Below are positions 1 through 8,420 of a stretch of 64,000 nt of DNA, piece by piece. The notes under the pieces are model-generated. The model saw only the letters and a program-made list of their open reading frames with translations. It had not been told where the DNA came from and ran no database searches. The DNA lies in the NCBI GenBank assembly GCA_014192425.1, contig BJHK01000004.1:175129-239128 (forward strand). Direction: 5' to 3'. The stretch is from Planctomycetia bacterium (GTDB lineage: Bacteria; Planctomycetota; Planctomycetia; Pirellulales; UBA1268). Position numbers and translations under genes: made by a program. Position 1 is the first letter of the stretch; each line of letters opens with the position of its first letter.

Positions 1-231
1 TTTCATCGCGGCTTGGCGGTCGCCCCACTGGAGCGCGAGCCGTGACGCGAGACGAGCGACACCGCGAGCTTTCCAGGACAATCCGGCGGCCATGTAGCCC
101 AAGTACGCCCCCGCGAATGCCACGAGAGCGGTGGCACCCATGGCAGGATCGTCGCCTGCGATGGCGGCCCGACGGCGGGCAATCAGCAGCTCCAGGTCGG
201 CGGCTTCGACAAGATCAGCGCGAGGCATCAT
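1..231 (-). CDS. Partial unknown protein running off the left edge
   Basis: The reading frame starts at ATG 231 and stays open to the window edge (77 codons). Its ATG overlaps the TGA of the HTH gene upstream in an ATGA arrangement, so translation is probably coupled and the gene belongs to the same minus-strand operon. The visible part begins MMPRADLVEAADLELL, continues with an Ala-rich stretch that may hold one short hydrophobic segment (GATALVAFAGAYLGYMAAG), then basic residues. A second ATG at 228 is an alternative start. I do not recognise the family. By position it could be an accessory protein before an integrase or replication gene. It was found by reading the reverse strand directly. 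Confidence 0.55.
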   Translation of the reverse strand, partial: MMPRADLVEAADLELLIARRRAAIAGDDPAMGATALVAFAGAYLGYMAAGLSWKARGVARLASRLALQWGDRQAAMK

Positions 232-473
232 CGGGAGGCCCTCCCCTTGCGGCATGAAGGGCAGCCGGCCAAGATCCATTCGCGGATCGCACGGCGCGAC
301 CATCTGCGGAGTCGGCCCACCTTCAGGCCGGCGGGCATCTTGCCGGCATCGGCGAGCCGCTCGACGTGCCGGGTGGAAACCCCGCCAAGCATCACGGCCA
401 CCCCGTGAACGTCGGTCAGTTCCGGCTCGACCGCCGCTTTCTGCGGGGCGTCGTCCGTCCTATAGACTTGCAT
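228..473 (-). CDS. Small helix-turn-helix (excisionase-like) DNA-binding protein
   Basis: An 81-residue protein starting MQVYRTDD at ATG 473, with an AAAGGA ribosome site about 7 bases upstream. An in-frame extension reaching 629 lacks such a site and runs through the gene before it. Residues about 24-75 look like a MerR/excisionase-type winged helix: a predicted helix-turn-helix around MLGGVSTRHVERLADAG, then a basic strand (KVGRLRRWSRRAIREWI). Family members commonly act as recombination directionality factors or small repressors. It overlaps the preceding HTH gene by 14 bases and the next gene by 4, so it sits inside an operon. The function as excisionase is inferred from fold and island context only. 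Confidence 0.7.
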   Translation of the reverse strand: MQVYRTDDAPQKAAVEPELTDVHGVAVMLGGVSTRHVERLADAGKMPAGLKVGRLRRWSRRAIREWILAGCPSCRKGRASR

Positions 474-846
474 CGTCGAATCCTTTCTTTCGCAAGGAGG
501 GGGCTCGATCACCGACGGCTCGGGAGTTGCCGCTCCCGGGCCGTTGTCTTTTGGTTGGCCGGTGGCGCCGGCGATACCGGCGCGATACGGCCTGCATTTC
601 CTTGGCCAGCCGCGCGACCATCGCCGCACGCCAATCGGGCGATCCGGCGGGGGCGGTCATCGCGTCACCGCTTGCCGCGCGATGCACGAGCGCAGCCTCG
701 ACGGCGGCGAGCGCGAAGCGGTATCGCTTGCCAGCCCGCAGGCATGGAATCCGGCCGGCTTCGGCTTCCGCCTCCAGCCAGTTCTCGGGCACACGTAACG
801 CGACGGCCAGTTCCGTGAGCGTCAGGAGCGAAGTGGTGTGATTCAT
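460..846 (-). CDS. Second small helix-turn-helix protein
   Basis: A 128-residue protein starting MNHTTSLLTLTELAVAL at ATG 846. The track of hydrophobic and basic residues (LTELAVALRVPENWLEAEAEAG, then RAGKRYRF) matches the MerR/excisionase-like HTH used by helix_turn_helix_17-type proteins, where a DNA-binding helix is followed by a short wing. The C-terminal third is rich in Arg and may be an unstructured nucleic-acid-binding tail. It follows the 299-residue gene by 29 bases and overlaps the next HTH gene. Two different HTH proteins in tandem suggest one repressor and one excisionase-type factor, but which is which cannot be told from sequence. Confidence 0.65.
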   Translation of the reverse strand: MNHTTSLLTLTELAVALRVPENWLEAEAEAGRIPCLRAGKRYRFALAAVEAALVHRAASGDAMTAPAGSPDWRAAMVARLAKEMQAVSRRYRRRHRPTKRQRPGSGNSRAVGDRAPSLRKKGFDDASL

Positions 847-875
847 GGCCCCTGTTGTGACGGGGGCCATGTGCG

Positions 876-1775
876 CTAATGGCGCTTTCGCGTTGATTTT
901 GCGTTGATTTTGCGGCGCGGCCGTTTTCGTGATCGTTCCGCCTTTTCCGGCGGCGCCGCGAGCTTGTACGCGCCCGTGCCCGCGGGAACGATCATGGTGC
1001 CCCACGCGGGATGCTCGCGAAACACCAACGGGAGACGGAACCTATCGCGCTCGATGCTGGAATCGAGCAAGCCGAGAATCGTGCCGGCGTGTAGGCCGAG
1101 CCCGGGCGACTTTTCCCATTGTGCCCAAAGCGCTTTCACCGAATCTGCCTGCATTCCGCGACGGAAGTAGTATTCCGTGCCGTACCACACGACGGATGTG
1201 AAATCGTCAGAGTGATGCACGACGGGCTTCGCGTCGCCCGGAACCATCGGCGCCGGTTCTGCCGCCGCGGGCGGCCTTGTCAGCCCCCGCAGCGAGTCGA
1301 TGGCGGGGAGTAGGAATCCGTGCTTCTCCTCCAGCCAATCCTCGCGAGTGGATACGTAGGAATCGACCGTCGCCCGGACCCCCCCAACCCCGTCTGCGTC
1401 GCGTTCCATGAGGTAGACGCGAATATCGTCTGACGCGAGCCGGCCAAGCGCCTCGATCGCTTGCTCGCTCACTTCCGCCACCCGCTCGCGGTTTGGCCAT
1501 GCCTCACACTCCGCCGCAACATCGCTCCGCAGGTTTGCGAGCCTCAGCGGCGCGAGGAGCCGCTGGCGGATCTCGGCCAACTCCTGGAGGATCCCGGCGC
1601 CGCTTCGGCCCTTGGCAGTGCTGCCCTCCAGCGCGGCAGCGAACGCTCGCACCACCGCATCGCACTGAGCGATCAGCCGCTCCACCGCGGTTGTCTCGGG
1701 CTCGGCCACTGCGGCAGCGGTCGCCTGACGCGGAGCTTTGGAGCGGCGGGAATCCGGCCGCTTGGCCTTTGGCAT
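876..1775 (-). CDS. Unknown 299-residue island protein, first gene of the operon
   Basis: A 299-residue protein beginning MPKAKRPDSRRSKAPRQ, with a GGGAGA ribosome site about 7 bases upstream of ATG 1775. The N-terminus is basic, residues about 30-120 are predicted helical (IAQCDAVVRAFAAALEG, then LQELAEIRQRLLAPLRL), and the C-terminus has an aromatic-rich stretch (DDFTSVVWYGTEYYFRRGMQ) followed by a helical WAQWEK segment and a basic tail. I recognise no catalytic motif. The DFTSVVWYGTEYYF block looks like a small winged or ParB-like substrate-facing domain, but this is a guess. It heads a minus-strand operon with two HTH genes and the partial gene, and a 24-bp perfect palindrome lies 74 bases upstream. 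Confidence 0.65.
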   Translation of the reverse strand: MPKAKRPDSRRSKAPRQATAAAVAEPETTAVERLIAQCDAVVRAFAAALEGSTAKGRSGAGILQELAEIRQRLLAPLRLANLRSDVAAECEAWPNRERVAEVSEQAIEALGRLASDDIRVYLMERDADGVGGVRATVDSYVSTREDWLEEKHGFLLPAIDSLRGLTRPPAAAEPAPMVPGDAKPVVHHSDDFTSVVWYGTEYYFRRGMQADSVKALWAQWEKSPGLGLHAGTILGLLDSSIERDRFRLPLVFREHPAWGTMIVPAGTGAYKLAAPPEKAERSRKRPRRKINAKSTRKRH

Positions 1776-1848
1776 GACGAGTCTCCCATGTAGCGGCCGG
1801 CCGGGCGGCCACGGGCATGGGAGTACCCGCGGCCGGCCCGAGCCGTGA

Positions 1849-1872
1849 GCGGTAGTCTGGCCAGACTACCGC
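1849..1872. promoter_or_regulatory. 24-bp perfect palindrome, probable operator
   Basis: The half-site GCGGTAGTCTGG at 1849-1860 is followed directly by its exact reverse complement, with no spacer. It lies 74 bases upstream of the start of the minus-strand operon that encodes two HTH proteins. A dimeric regulator site is the simplest reading. A core site for a recombinase is an alternative. Confidence 0.55.
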
Positions 1873-2174
1873 GACCGAGTTCGTCAGCGTATGTATTCCC
1901 CCAGTTGTGGCAACCATTTTTCCGGGCACCGGTATGCACCCGGGCCGCATCCGGTCGCCACCGCTGGGGCCGCGCCCGTGAGCGTGCGGACCGCCGATCA
2001 GGCCCGGGAGCCACCCGCGGGCCGGTGTCCGGCTTTCGAGGATTACGCCAGAAGGCCGATCAGGGTCGCGGCCGGCTCCGGATGCTCCCACGCCGCAGAC
2101 GGGCACCGGAACGGCGGTGCGGCCGATGCCGGGGGCGCGACCATCGCGAAGGCGGGCCGGGCCGGTATCCGGTT

Positions 2175-2359
2175 GGCTACCAGTTCGCGAAGGTACTACC
2201 GGATGCCCCGGCCGATGCCGATGGCCCTCGGATCGCCGCCCTATTGAGGCAGACTTGTCCCACCGCAGGATGCCGCGCAGGGCAAGTCTGCCGCCGCGGG
2301 GCGGCGATCCGTAAGGCGTAGGGCGCATTTGCAACTTCTGGTAGTACCTTTTGGTAGCC
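2175..2359. repeat. Large nested inverted repeat centred at 2270
   Basis: Four pairs of arms share one centre. GGCTACCA at 2175-2182 pairs with 2352-2359. AAGGTACTACC at 2190-2200 pairs with 2340-2350. GGATCGCCGCC at 2230-2240 pairs with 2300-2310. GGCAGACTTG at 2248-2257 pairs with 2283-2292. All four pairs are exact. The central 20 or so bases are unpaired. Such a fold suggests a structured RNA, a transfer or replication origin, or a small non-autonomous element. Confidence 0.65.
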
Positions 2360-2457
2360 CGCCGTCCAACGAAACACCAGAAATCCGGGGAAAACGCCAC
2401 GCCGAAGCGAACGGGGGCTCAATTACTCGGCGGTGAAGGGGCACGCTGGCGGGCTCG

Positions 2458-3312
2458 TTACGACCGCTTTTTGGCCGGATTCGATCCGCCGTTTTTACCG
2501 CCGCCGCAGTCGCCGATCACTCGCGCACGAGGATCCATTTCGTGGCATTGGCCATCCTCGAAGTGCCGACGATGAGCACGCGGGTCGATTGCATATTGGC
2601 CGAATCGCACCTCCGCAGCGCGGCCCATCCAAGCCAGGATCCCGTTTGAGAGTAGGGAAAGAAAGTCGATGACCTCGTCGTTGTCGGTGTTGGCAGGGGT
2701 GAACTGCCAGAAGTTTGGCGTGCCCTGTCGAAACAACCAAACGCCCCGTCCGGCTACGCAAATCGCAGAAAGTGCTGGGCGGACGAAGGCGTTCGAGTCA
2801 TGTTCAAGATATCGAGCCAGCTCCGTCTTTCTTTTGTCCCCAGGCAGGTCACTGCCCAGAGCGAACAACGCGCTACTGGTTCGCGATGTTACCGGCGTTG
2901 CCTGGGCTGCGGCATCATCTTTGTGCCGCAACGCTGCTACCGAGCGTGCGTTCGCGATGGCTTTTTTTAGTTCCGTCGCATTCAGGGTCGTCTTTATCTC
3001 AACTGTGTTTATGCATGTTTCGATGGGTATGAGTTGGTCACCGGGTTCGCGGTGCACAAAAATTGCCGGCATCACAAAGGATGAGAAGACAGCGAGATCT
3101 ATTTCATTGGATTGCCCACCGTAGATGTCGATCACTTTTCCCGAGCCTGTCTTGGCCCAACTCGGCAGGACCTCGCCGACCAGTGCTCGAAATGCTTGCT
3201 CGGCGACGCCACCTCGCATGCCTGAATGCGATAGGCCTTTAGATGCCCTTGCCAAACCTAGCAGCGAGCGAACACGTTCCTTCAGCATGTTCCTAAGGAG
3301 ATCGCTGGCCAT
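2458..3312 (-). CDS. DUF6602-type PD-(D/E)xK nuclease-like protein
   Basis: A 284-residue protein from ATG 3312 (MASDLLRNMLKERVRSLL), with an AAAGGA ribosome site 8 to 9 bases upstream; the longer frame to 3411 has no such site. The core reads VIDIYGGQSNEIDLAVFS and then INTVEIKTTL. This gives an Asp about 40 residues before an E-x-K, the usual layout of the PD-(D/E)xK nuclease fold, and matches my recollection of the DUF6602 family. The protein follows the MmeI-like enzyme on the same strand after 147 bases, and could be a partner nuclease or an independent defence gene. The C-terminal 30 residues are basic. Nuclease activity is inferred, not shown. Confidence 0.65.
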   Translation of the reverse strand: MASDLLRNMLKERVRSLLGLARASKGLSHSGMRGGVAEQAFRALVGEVLPSWAKTGSGKVIDIYGGQSNEIDLAVFSSFVMPAIFVHREPGDQLIPIETCINTVEIKTTLNATELKKAIANARSVAALRHKDDAAAQATPVTSRTSSALFALGSDLPGDKRKTELARYLEHDSNAFVRPALSAICVAGRGVWLFRQGTPNFWQFTPANTDNDEVIDFLSLLSNGILAWMGRAAEVRFGQYAIDPRAHRRHFEDGQCHEMDPRARVIGDCGGGKNGGSNPAKKRS

Positions 3313-3459
3313 CGCATTTTTTCCTTTCGAGACTATCATCTGGGCGAAAATCGTAACGCTTACGTGCGATGATTCGATGCCTGCCCTAGTACGGGCTGGT
3401 GCCGTATTCAATCACTGGCTCGCAGCCCGGCCGCATCCCCGTCCCGTCCGGCGGGGCAA

Positions 3460-6342
3460 TCACTCCGCCCCCGCTCGCTCCAGGTTCAAGGCTAGAAGTC
3501 GGGCGAGGAGGTCCTCGTCGGAGAGATCGGTCGGCCAGGCATACGCGGCGAAGACGGCTTCATCAAGGCGCTTGTGGGCGAGATCGAGCCAGGTCGGGCG
3601 TTCGTTGTAGAGGTTGGTGAGGGTTCGCTTCGCGAGTTTCTTCGCGGCGGCGGCATCGGCGGGCACGACCCGCGGATACCGCACGGTGCCGATCCCCTTC
3701 GCGTTCGGCTCCGTCACGTATCGGGTCCAGGGGCCATCGACGGAGCCGGGGAACGTGAGAACTTCCTCCCTTGTCCACTCCGGCGGATTGAGCCAGTTCG
3801 TGCGGAGCGTGTCGAGTTCCTTGGCGGCAGCGCTAATGGCGTCGCGCTGGGCCGCCGTTGGCTCGGGGAGTGGGAAGGTTTCAAAACATGTCGTCGGCGT
3901 GTACCGGGGTCTGGTTTCCAGGCGTGTCCCGCGTTTCAATGCCCAGAGTTCGTGAGGCCGGGAGTGTAGGACGCCCAAGTAGAAATCATCGTCGCGGGCA
4001 AAGACGATTAATTGGTCATCAGGCAACAACGGCAGGGCAATCCAGGCAAACAATCGATATTTCGCCACGCGAGCGGTCACGCAGCAACGCGGAATGCGGC
4101 TTAGGGCAGCTCGCATCGCGGGTTGGGTGATACCGTGTAGCCACCATGATGTTTTCAGTCTGGCGTCGTTGTTCTTCATGCGCTCGGAGTGGACATGCGC
4201 GCGTACATACTCGAAGGGCAGCTCATATTGTGCCGCGTCGTCGTGCGAGCGGTCGCTTCCGAAATCAATGATCCACATGTTTCGGCTGCGCCGCGTGAGG
4301 TCCATCCCATTCCAATATGGCACGACAACGTCCGAGTTTGGGACGCCGTGGGCATTGATCGGAGCAAGGATCATCGACTCAGCAACGTCGCGAGGAATGT
4401 CGAACGCGCCGCGTTTCTGGGACCCACGCGAGCATATTCCACGGTTGGACTTCAGTATCTGCGAAGTGGTCACGTCTTCGAGTGGGCTTAGATCACTGTT
4501 GATCTTGCTCACCGATCGCCCATCTAACGTACGGACGATTTCGGATTTGCCGCCGAAGCCGACAATCGAAATATGAACGTTTGCACCGTCGAGAATCCAA
4601 TCTTTGTCACTAATTGCGAAAAAGATGGTTCCAGTTTCGGCGATTCGCGATAGCACCTCACGATTTTTGCCGCCACGAATTCCTTGAGTCGCAAGTAGGC
4701 CGGCGCTAGTTGACCGCCCTTGCTCTATCGCTGCCCGGGCTCTCTCAAACCAATAGCAACAGAGGTCGCTAGACGGTGGAAGTCGGCCATTGTAAACGGC
4801 AAACAGCGCGGCGACGTATGCGACACTGAGTTCAGAACGCAAAAAACTTCGGCCGAGGAACGGCGGGTTCCCCACGATCACGTCGGCCTCCGGCCACTCG
4901 GGTTCCTTCGGATTCTGCGGGTCCGTGAGGTCGATGATCGCGTCGGTGTTTCGGATCGTGTCGATCGGTTGGAGGATCGGATCACGCGGCGCGGCGAAGC
5001 CGTTGAAGTGCATCCACTGGAGATAACCAATCCAAATGACCACTTGCGCCAGTTCGGCGGCATAAGGATTGATTTCGAGCCCGTAGAGTTGCGACGGTCG
5101 CACCTGCGGCAGCAGCGTCGTGCCGAAGGTGGCGGCCTTCGCGATGACTTCCTTTTCCAGATCCAGAAGGAGCGTGATCGCCACGTAAAGAAAATTTCCC
5201 GACCCGCAGGACGGGTCAAGAATTTTGACAGCGGCCAGTCGCTCGACGAAGTCGCGGAGAAGTCTATCGAGTTCCTTTCGGGCCTTGGCGGCCTTTTTCT
5301 TGTCGGCAAGCTGCGGCCATAGTTCCTCCGCGCGGCTTTGGACGGCGGCCCATTCCCGTCGCAGCGGAGCCATCAGGACTGGCTCCAGGAGCGTGAGGAT
5401 GTCTTCCCGGCTTGTGTAGTGAGCGCCGATTTGGGATCGCTTCGCAGGATCAAGGGTACGCTCGAAAAGCGTTCCGAAAATGCTCGGCTCGACACTCGCC
5501 CAGTCGTAGGCGTTGAGCGTGATGAGCCGCTCCACGTCGGTGCTGAGAAGCGACGGCACGGGCTCTCCCGCCTTGAACAAGCCGCCGTTGAACCAAGGGA
5601 CGGAAACGGGGCCATAGTCGCCGCCGCTCGCCATGCAGTCGAACAGGGATTTCAGACGGCCGGCCAGCCGCGCGGGGTCTTTCTTCGCGCCCTCGATCGT
5701 GGAGCGGAATGTCCGGTCGGGGAGAAGATCGATGTCTTCGGCAAACATGCAGAAGAGGAGCTTCATCGCGAAGTGGGCCGCGTCATGCCCCGTGATGCCG
5801 CGGTCGCGCCACCCGTCGATCATGGTGGCAAACGTCTTCGCCGCCTCGACCGTGATGTCTTCGGTCGTGTGTTCCGGACGCAAAGCCTGCGGATCGTGAA
5901 ACAGCTTGCGGAGAGTGCCTAGATTCACCGGGTGGTCCAGTGAGTCGAGGTCGAAGGCGTACACCCGTTTGGCGCAGCCAGTGAAGTTGGTGTGAATCTC
6001 GAAGCGGTTCAGGTCGCAGACGACCAAGAGCGGTGGGTTTTCAAGTGATTCGCGGTAGAGCTGGAGCTGCGCGTACGCCGCCTTCAAGTCCTTATGCTTG
6101 CCTTTGTATTCCCAGCCGAAGTAGCCGCGTTTCCACACGTCGGCCCAGCCGTTGCCACCCTCGGACTTTTCCACGCCCCGCTCGAAGGTGTACTCCTCGC
6201 CGGTCGGGTCAGCCTCCGCGGGCGTCGGGTGGCCGAGCATCCGGCACAGGTCGATGAAATGCTCCTGGCAGGCTGCCCGTTCGGATAGGTCGGCCGGCTT
6301 CCACTTCGCGATGAAGGCGTGAGGCGTGAGGGATTGCAACAT
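3460..6342 (-). CDS. MmeI-like (type IIG/IIL) restriction-modification enzyme
   Basis: A 960-residue single-chain enzyme that probably both methylates and cuts DNA. From the start MLQSLTPHAFIAKWK the order is as follows. An N-terminal nuclease domain has WADVWKRGYFGWEYKGK (an Asp, then E-x-K). A helical spacer follows. The N6-adenine methyltransferase has motif I DPSCGSGNFLY and motif IV NPPF near residue 490. The rest is target recognition and C-terminal domains. Length, order and motifs agree with the MmeI family. I chose ATG 6342 because family proteins begin with a similar segment; ATG 6384 is an in-frame alternative. No methyltransferase or specificity subunit is nearby, as expected for this class. 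It lies in the island, upstream of the DUF6602 gene. Confidence 0.85.
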   Translation of the reverse strand: MLQSLTPHAFIAKWKPADLSERAACQEHFIDLCRMLGHPTPAEADPTGEEYTFERGVEKSEGGNGWADVWKRGYFGWEYKGKHKDLKAAYAQLQLYRESLENPPLLVVCDLNRFEIHTNFTGCAKRVYAFDLDSLDHPVNLGTLRKLFHDPQALRPEHTTEDITVEAAKTFATMIDGWRDRGITGHDAAHFAMKLLFCMFAEDIDLLPDRTFRSTIEGAKKDPARLAGRLKSLFDCMASGGDYGPVSVPWFNGGLFKAGEPVPSLLSTDVERLITLNAYDWASVEPSIFGTLFERTLDPAKRSQIGAHYTSREDILTLLEPVLMAPLRREWAAVQSRAEELWPQLADKKKAAKARKELDRLLRDFVERLAAVKILDPSCGSGNFLYVAITLLLDLEKEVIAKAATFGTTLLPQVRPSQLYGLEINPYAAELAQVVIWIGYLQWMHFNGFAAPRDPILQPIDTIRNTDAIIDLTDPQNPKEPEWPEADVIVGNPPFLGRSFLRSELSVAYVAALFAVYNGRLPPSSDLCCYWFERARAAIEQGRSTSAGLLATQGIRGGKNREVLSRIAETGTIFFAISDKDWILDGANVHISIVGFGGKSEIVRTLDGRSVSKINSDLSPLEDVTTSQILKSNRGICSRGSQKRGAFDIPRDVAESMILAPINAHGVPNSDVVVPYWNGMDLTRRSRNMWIIDFGSDRSHDDAAQYELPFEYVRAHVHSERMKNNDARLKTSWWLHGITQPAMRAALSRIPRCCVTARVAKYRLFAWIALPLLPDDQLIVFARDDDFYLGVLHSRPHELWALKRGTRLETRPRYTPTTCFETFPLPEPTAAQRDAISAAAKELDTLRTNWLNPPEWTREEVLTFPGSVDGPWTRYVTEPNAKGIGTVRYPRVVPADAAAAKKLAKRTLTNLYNERPTWLDLAHKRLDEAVFAAYAWPTDLSDEDLLARLLALNLERAGAE

Positions 6343-6562
6343 GGGGCCAGAGTGTACGCCCCCCGGTAGAGCGGGACTAGCCAAGCGTTTGGGCTGCGAG
6401 CAAAACCGACTGAGGCGTCACAGGCGAACGAAGTGGGCCATTGGAAACCGCGGCCGCGCGTCAGTGTTTGGTTTTGTGTTCGGGCGGGGGGCTCGATACA
6501 TTCCGCTCGACGGCGGCGAACAGCGTGATCCAACGTAGGCCTCAGAAGACGGAGTCGCAGAC

Positions 6563-6841
6563 TTGAAGATTCCAAGCAAGGTTCGGGATGAGTACATGGA
6601 GCTTGGAAAGAGCTTCCAAGGGACGTCGGGAATGCTCATGAAGGCGATGCAAGCGTTCACCAGGCGTGAGGCGAGAAACCTGCTTGCCGCCGGCGCGTCG
6701 AAGCCAGAACTAGCCGATGGCTTCAAACAACTTGCGGCGGACTGCTACGAGAAAGCGTGCCGCGAGAAGTGGATGAACGATTATGCGCTTGACCTGGCGG
6801 AAACCGTGCGGGCAGCGGTCGTGTCCTTACGAGCGAAGTAG
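6563..6841 (+). CDS. Small unknown protein, 92 residues
   Basis: A TTG start at 6563 follows a GGAG ribosome site by 8 bases. The protein begins MKIPSKVRDEYMELGKSF and is predicted to be almost wholly helical with mixed charge, ending AAVVSLRAK. It has no membrane segment or signal peptide. An ATG at 6596 is the only sensible alternative start. It is divergent from the restriction-modification gene, with about 220 bases between the two starts, so it could be a small regulator or a control protein of that system. I see no classic HTH. The codon use is less GC-extreme than in chromosomal genes, as for its island neighbours. Confidence 0.6.
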   Translation: MKIPSKVRDEYMELGKSFQGTSGMLMKAMQAFTRREARNLLAAGASKPELADGFKQLAADCYEKACREKWMNDYALDLAETVRAAVVSLRAK

Positions 6842-7390
6842 ACGGCGGACGGTCTTGCCCGCGGCTGGGACGGAGGCGGCGGGAGCCATGACCCGCCAGC
6901 CCGACGCGAGACGAGGAGCCGCCGTCGCGAACGGCCATCTCAATCGAGGAAGCGACAAGTGCGGCGGTTGCCCGGCGGCATGGATGCCGCCGATGAGGCT
7001 GGCAGGATGCCTTCTGGCGGCCGCTTGCGGCCGCTTCCTCTAGCCGCACGATGCGGCCATCAGCGGCGGGGATGCCCTCGATTCCGCTATGGGGGAGGGG
7101 GAAGCCGGGGGCGCGGCGAATGCCGCATCGCGGGGGGCGGCGAGGGGGAGGGAGGCGAGACGATGCCGGATGCGGAGGCGAGCCCCCTTCCCCCTGATGA
7201 GCCCCCCGCAGAGAACAACATCGAGGGCTAGCCGCTGCACAGATCAGCGGGAGGGCAGGATGCCCGACTTCCGCTTTGTTGTCTTTGCGGCACGACGGAA
7301 GCCGCCCCCAAAGAGCTGGAGTCGTGCAGCCCCGGGGCGGGGACCGCCACAGTCGCCTTGATGTTCGAAGGCTGGCGACGGCGCCGCCCC
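6842..7390. other. 549-bp G-rich region without a supportable gene
   Basis: The stretch is very rich in G runs on the plus strand between about 7080 and 7200. Short open frames exist on both strands but their products are low-complexity Gly/Arg/Pro strings with no ribosome sites. I see no RNA gene or repeat here. It may be a decayed part of the island. Confidence 0.45.
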
Positions 7391-8047
7391 TCATGGCTCG
7401 GTGGAGTAGTCCACTTCGCGAACCTGCTTTCGGGTGCGGAGTTCCTCAACGCATCCACGAATGGCCTCCCGCACCCATTGCGCGATCGGCGCCGGAACGC
7501 TGTCGATGGTCGTGATCGGCGTCGAATGATCCGAAGACGTGATCCGCACGGTGGCCAGCCCGAAGACCCGTTCAAAGACGGACTGCGAAAAAGCCGTGTC
7601 TTTGACGCGGTAGAGTTCCAACTCTTCGACGTGCCGCGAAATGATCCCCCGGGTCGTGCGGAGCCGTTGCGACGTGAGTTCGTAGCGCGTGGTGCGGACG
7701 ATCAGGTATCGCCAGACGGCCCGACCGAAGGGCAACACGAGCCAGCAAAACAGCACACCGAAGACGAACGTGCGAAGGTTGACCAGTTGCGACGGCCGCC
7801 CGGCCCAGAGGTCACGCTCCCCGGTCGGTGCGGCCCCAAGCGGTGCCGGGGGGGCGGCCGGGGCCGGTGGAATCGCGGGGAACACGAGCCCGCGGACGGC
7901 CGATGCCCGATGCCATGGGCCGGCCGGGCCGGTGGCGAACTCCGCATCCGGTGTGATCCGGCCCTCGCGGGCGAGCGCCTGAACGCGGGCCGACGGGTAT
8001 GGCCCATAGACGGCCGTTCCCTGTCGCACGTACCAATCTCGGGCCAT
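7391..8047 (-). CDS. GYF-domain and PH-domain membrane protein
   Basis: A 218-residue protein. Residues 1-55 (ARDWYVRQGTAVYGPYPSARVQAL) match the GYF_2 domain, a peptide-binding module with the GPY signature. A Pro/Ala linker follows. Around residues 90-115 is a membrane segment (FVFGVLFCWLVLPF), then a bacterial PH domain (YdbS/DUF304-like) with TTRYELTSQRLRTTRGIISRHVEELELYRVKD. Such proteins sit at the cytoplasmic membrane; their job is poorly known. It is the last clear gene inside the island before the att remnant, on the same strand as the rest of the island genes. A strong hairpin lies upstream at 8150-8180. Confidence 0.75.
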   Translation of the reverse strand: MARDWYVRQGTAVYGPYPSARVQALAREGRITPDAEFATGPAGPWHRASAVRGLVFPAIPPAPAAPPAPLGAAPTGERDLWAGRPSQLVNLRTFVFGVLFCWLVLPFGRAVWRYLIVRTTRYELTSQRLRTTRGIISRHVEELELYRVKDTAFSQSVFERVFGLATVRITSSDHSTPITTIDSVPAPIAQWVREAIRGCVEELRTRKQVREVDYSTEP

Positions 8048-8149
8048 GGTGGAGTTCGTCCGGAGGCGGGGGGATGCTACCTCCGGCCGTGGCCTGCCGG
8101 CAATCGAGCGGCCGATCGACCCGGCAACGGGCTCCGCTCACCTAGGCAC

Positions 8150-8180
8150 GGCCCGCGGCGGGGGCACCCCGCCGCGGGCC
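8150..8180. terminator. Strong GC hairpin, possible terminator
   Basis: GGCCCGCGGCGGGG at 8150-8163 pairs exactly with 8167-8180 around a three-base loop, giving 14 base pairs. No T run follows on either strand, so it could end transcription only in the loose sense seen in high-GC genomes. It lies between the small open frame ending at 8197 and the GYF-PH gene. Confidence 0.4.
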
Positions 8181-8196
8181 GCTCGCCCTCCCGCGA

Positions 8197-8412
8197 TCAT
8201 CCCGGGGGCCTGGCTGGGCCGCCGCTGGCATGGTCACGTTCGATCCGCTCGACGATGGCCGCCCGCTCGTCGTCGGTCAGCCCGGGGAGCCGCACGACGA
8301 GGAGCACCGCGCGGGCGAGCACGTCGAGCCGATCCGCGGCTTGGGTGTAACGTGGGGTGTAACGGGCCGGGGCGGCCGTCGCTTCGTCCCTTGTTTTCCC
8401 GTGCGAAGTGAC
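8197..8412 (-). pseudogene. Startless small coding remnant beside the att site
   Basis: In the minus frame ending at 8197 the peptide reads RYTPRYTQAADRLDVLARAV, then LVVRLPGLTDDERAAIVERI. It has normal codon bias for this genome and a plausible helical bundle. The frame has no ATG, GTG or TTG in a sensible place and continues straight through the tRNA fragment. The likeliest explanation is a gene whose 5' part was on the other side of the attachment site before integration. It could also be a chance open frame. I do not recognise the family. Confidence 0.3.
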
Positions 8413-8420
8413 ACCCTGCC

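Larger units (their letters stand above)
1776..2457. other. 682-bp region without a supportable gene
   Basis: Several open frames cross this stretch on both strands, but none has codon use, a ribosome site and a recognisable protein together. The region instead carries strong symmetry: a 24-bp perfect palindrome at 1849-1872 and a nested palindrome centred at 2270. It separates the HTH operon from the end of the DUF6602 gene. It is more likely a control, mobilisation or structured-RNA region than coding DNA. Confidence 0.5.

Noticed and set aside
1504..2400. 298-codon minus-strand frame across the palindromic region
   Set aside because: It starts and ends inside other genes or palindromes and has no coding-like protein in its middle; the second half crosses the inverted repeat.
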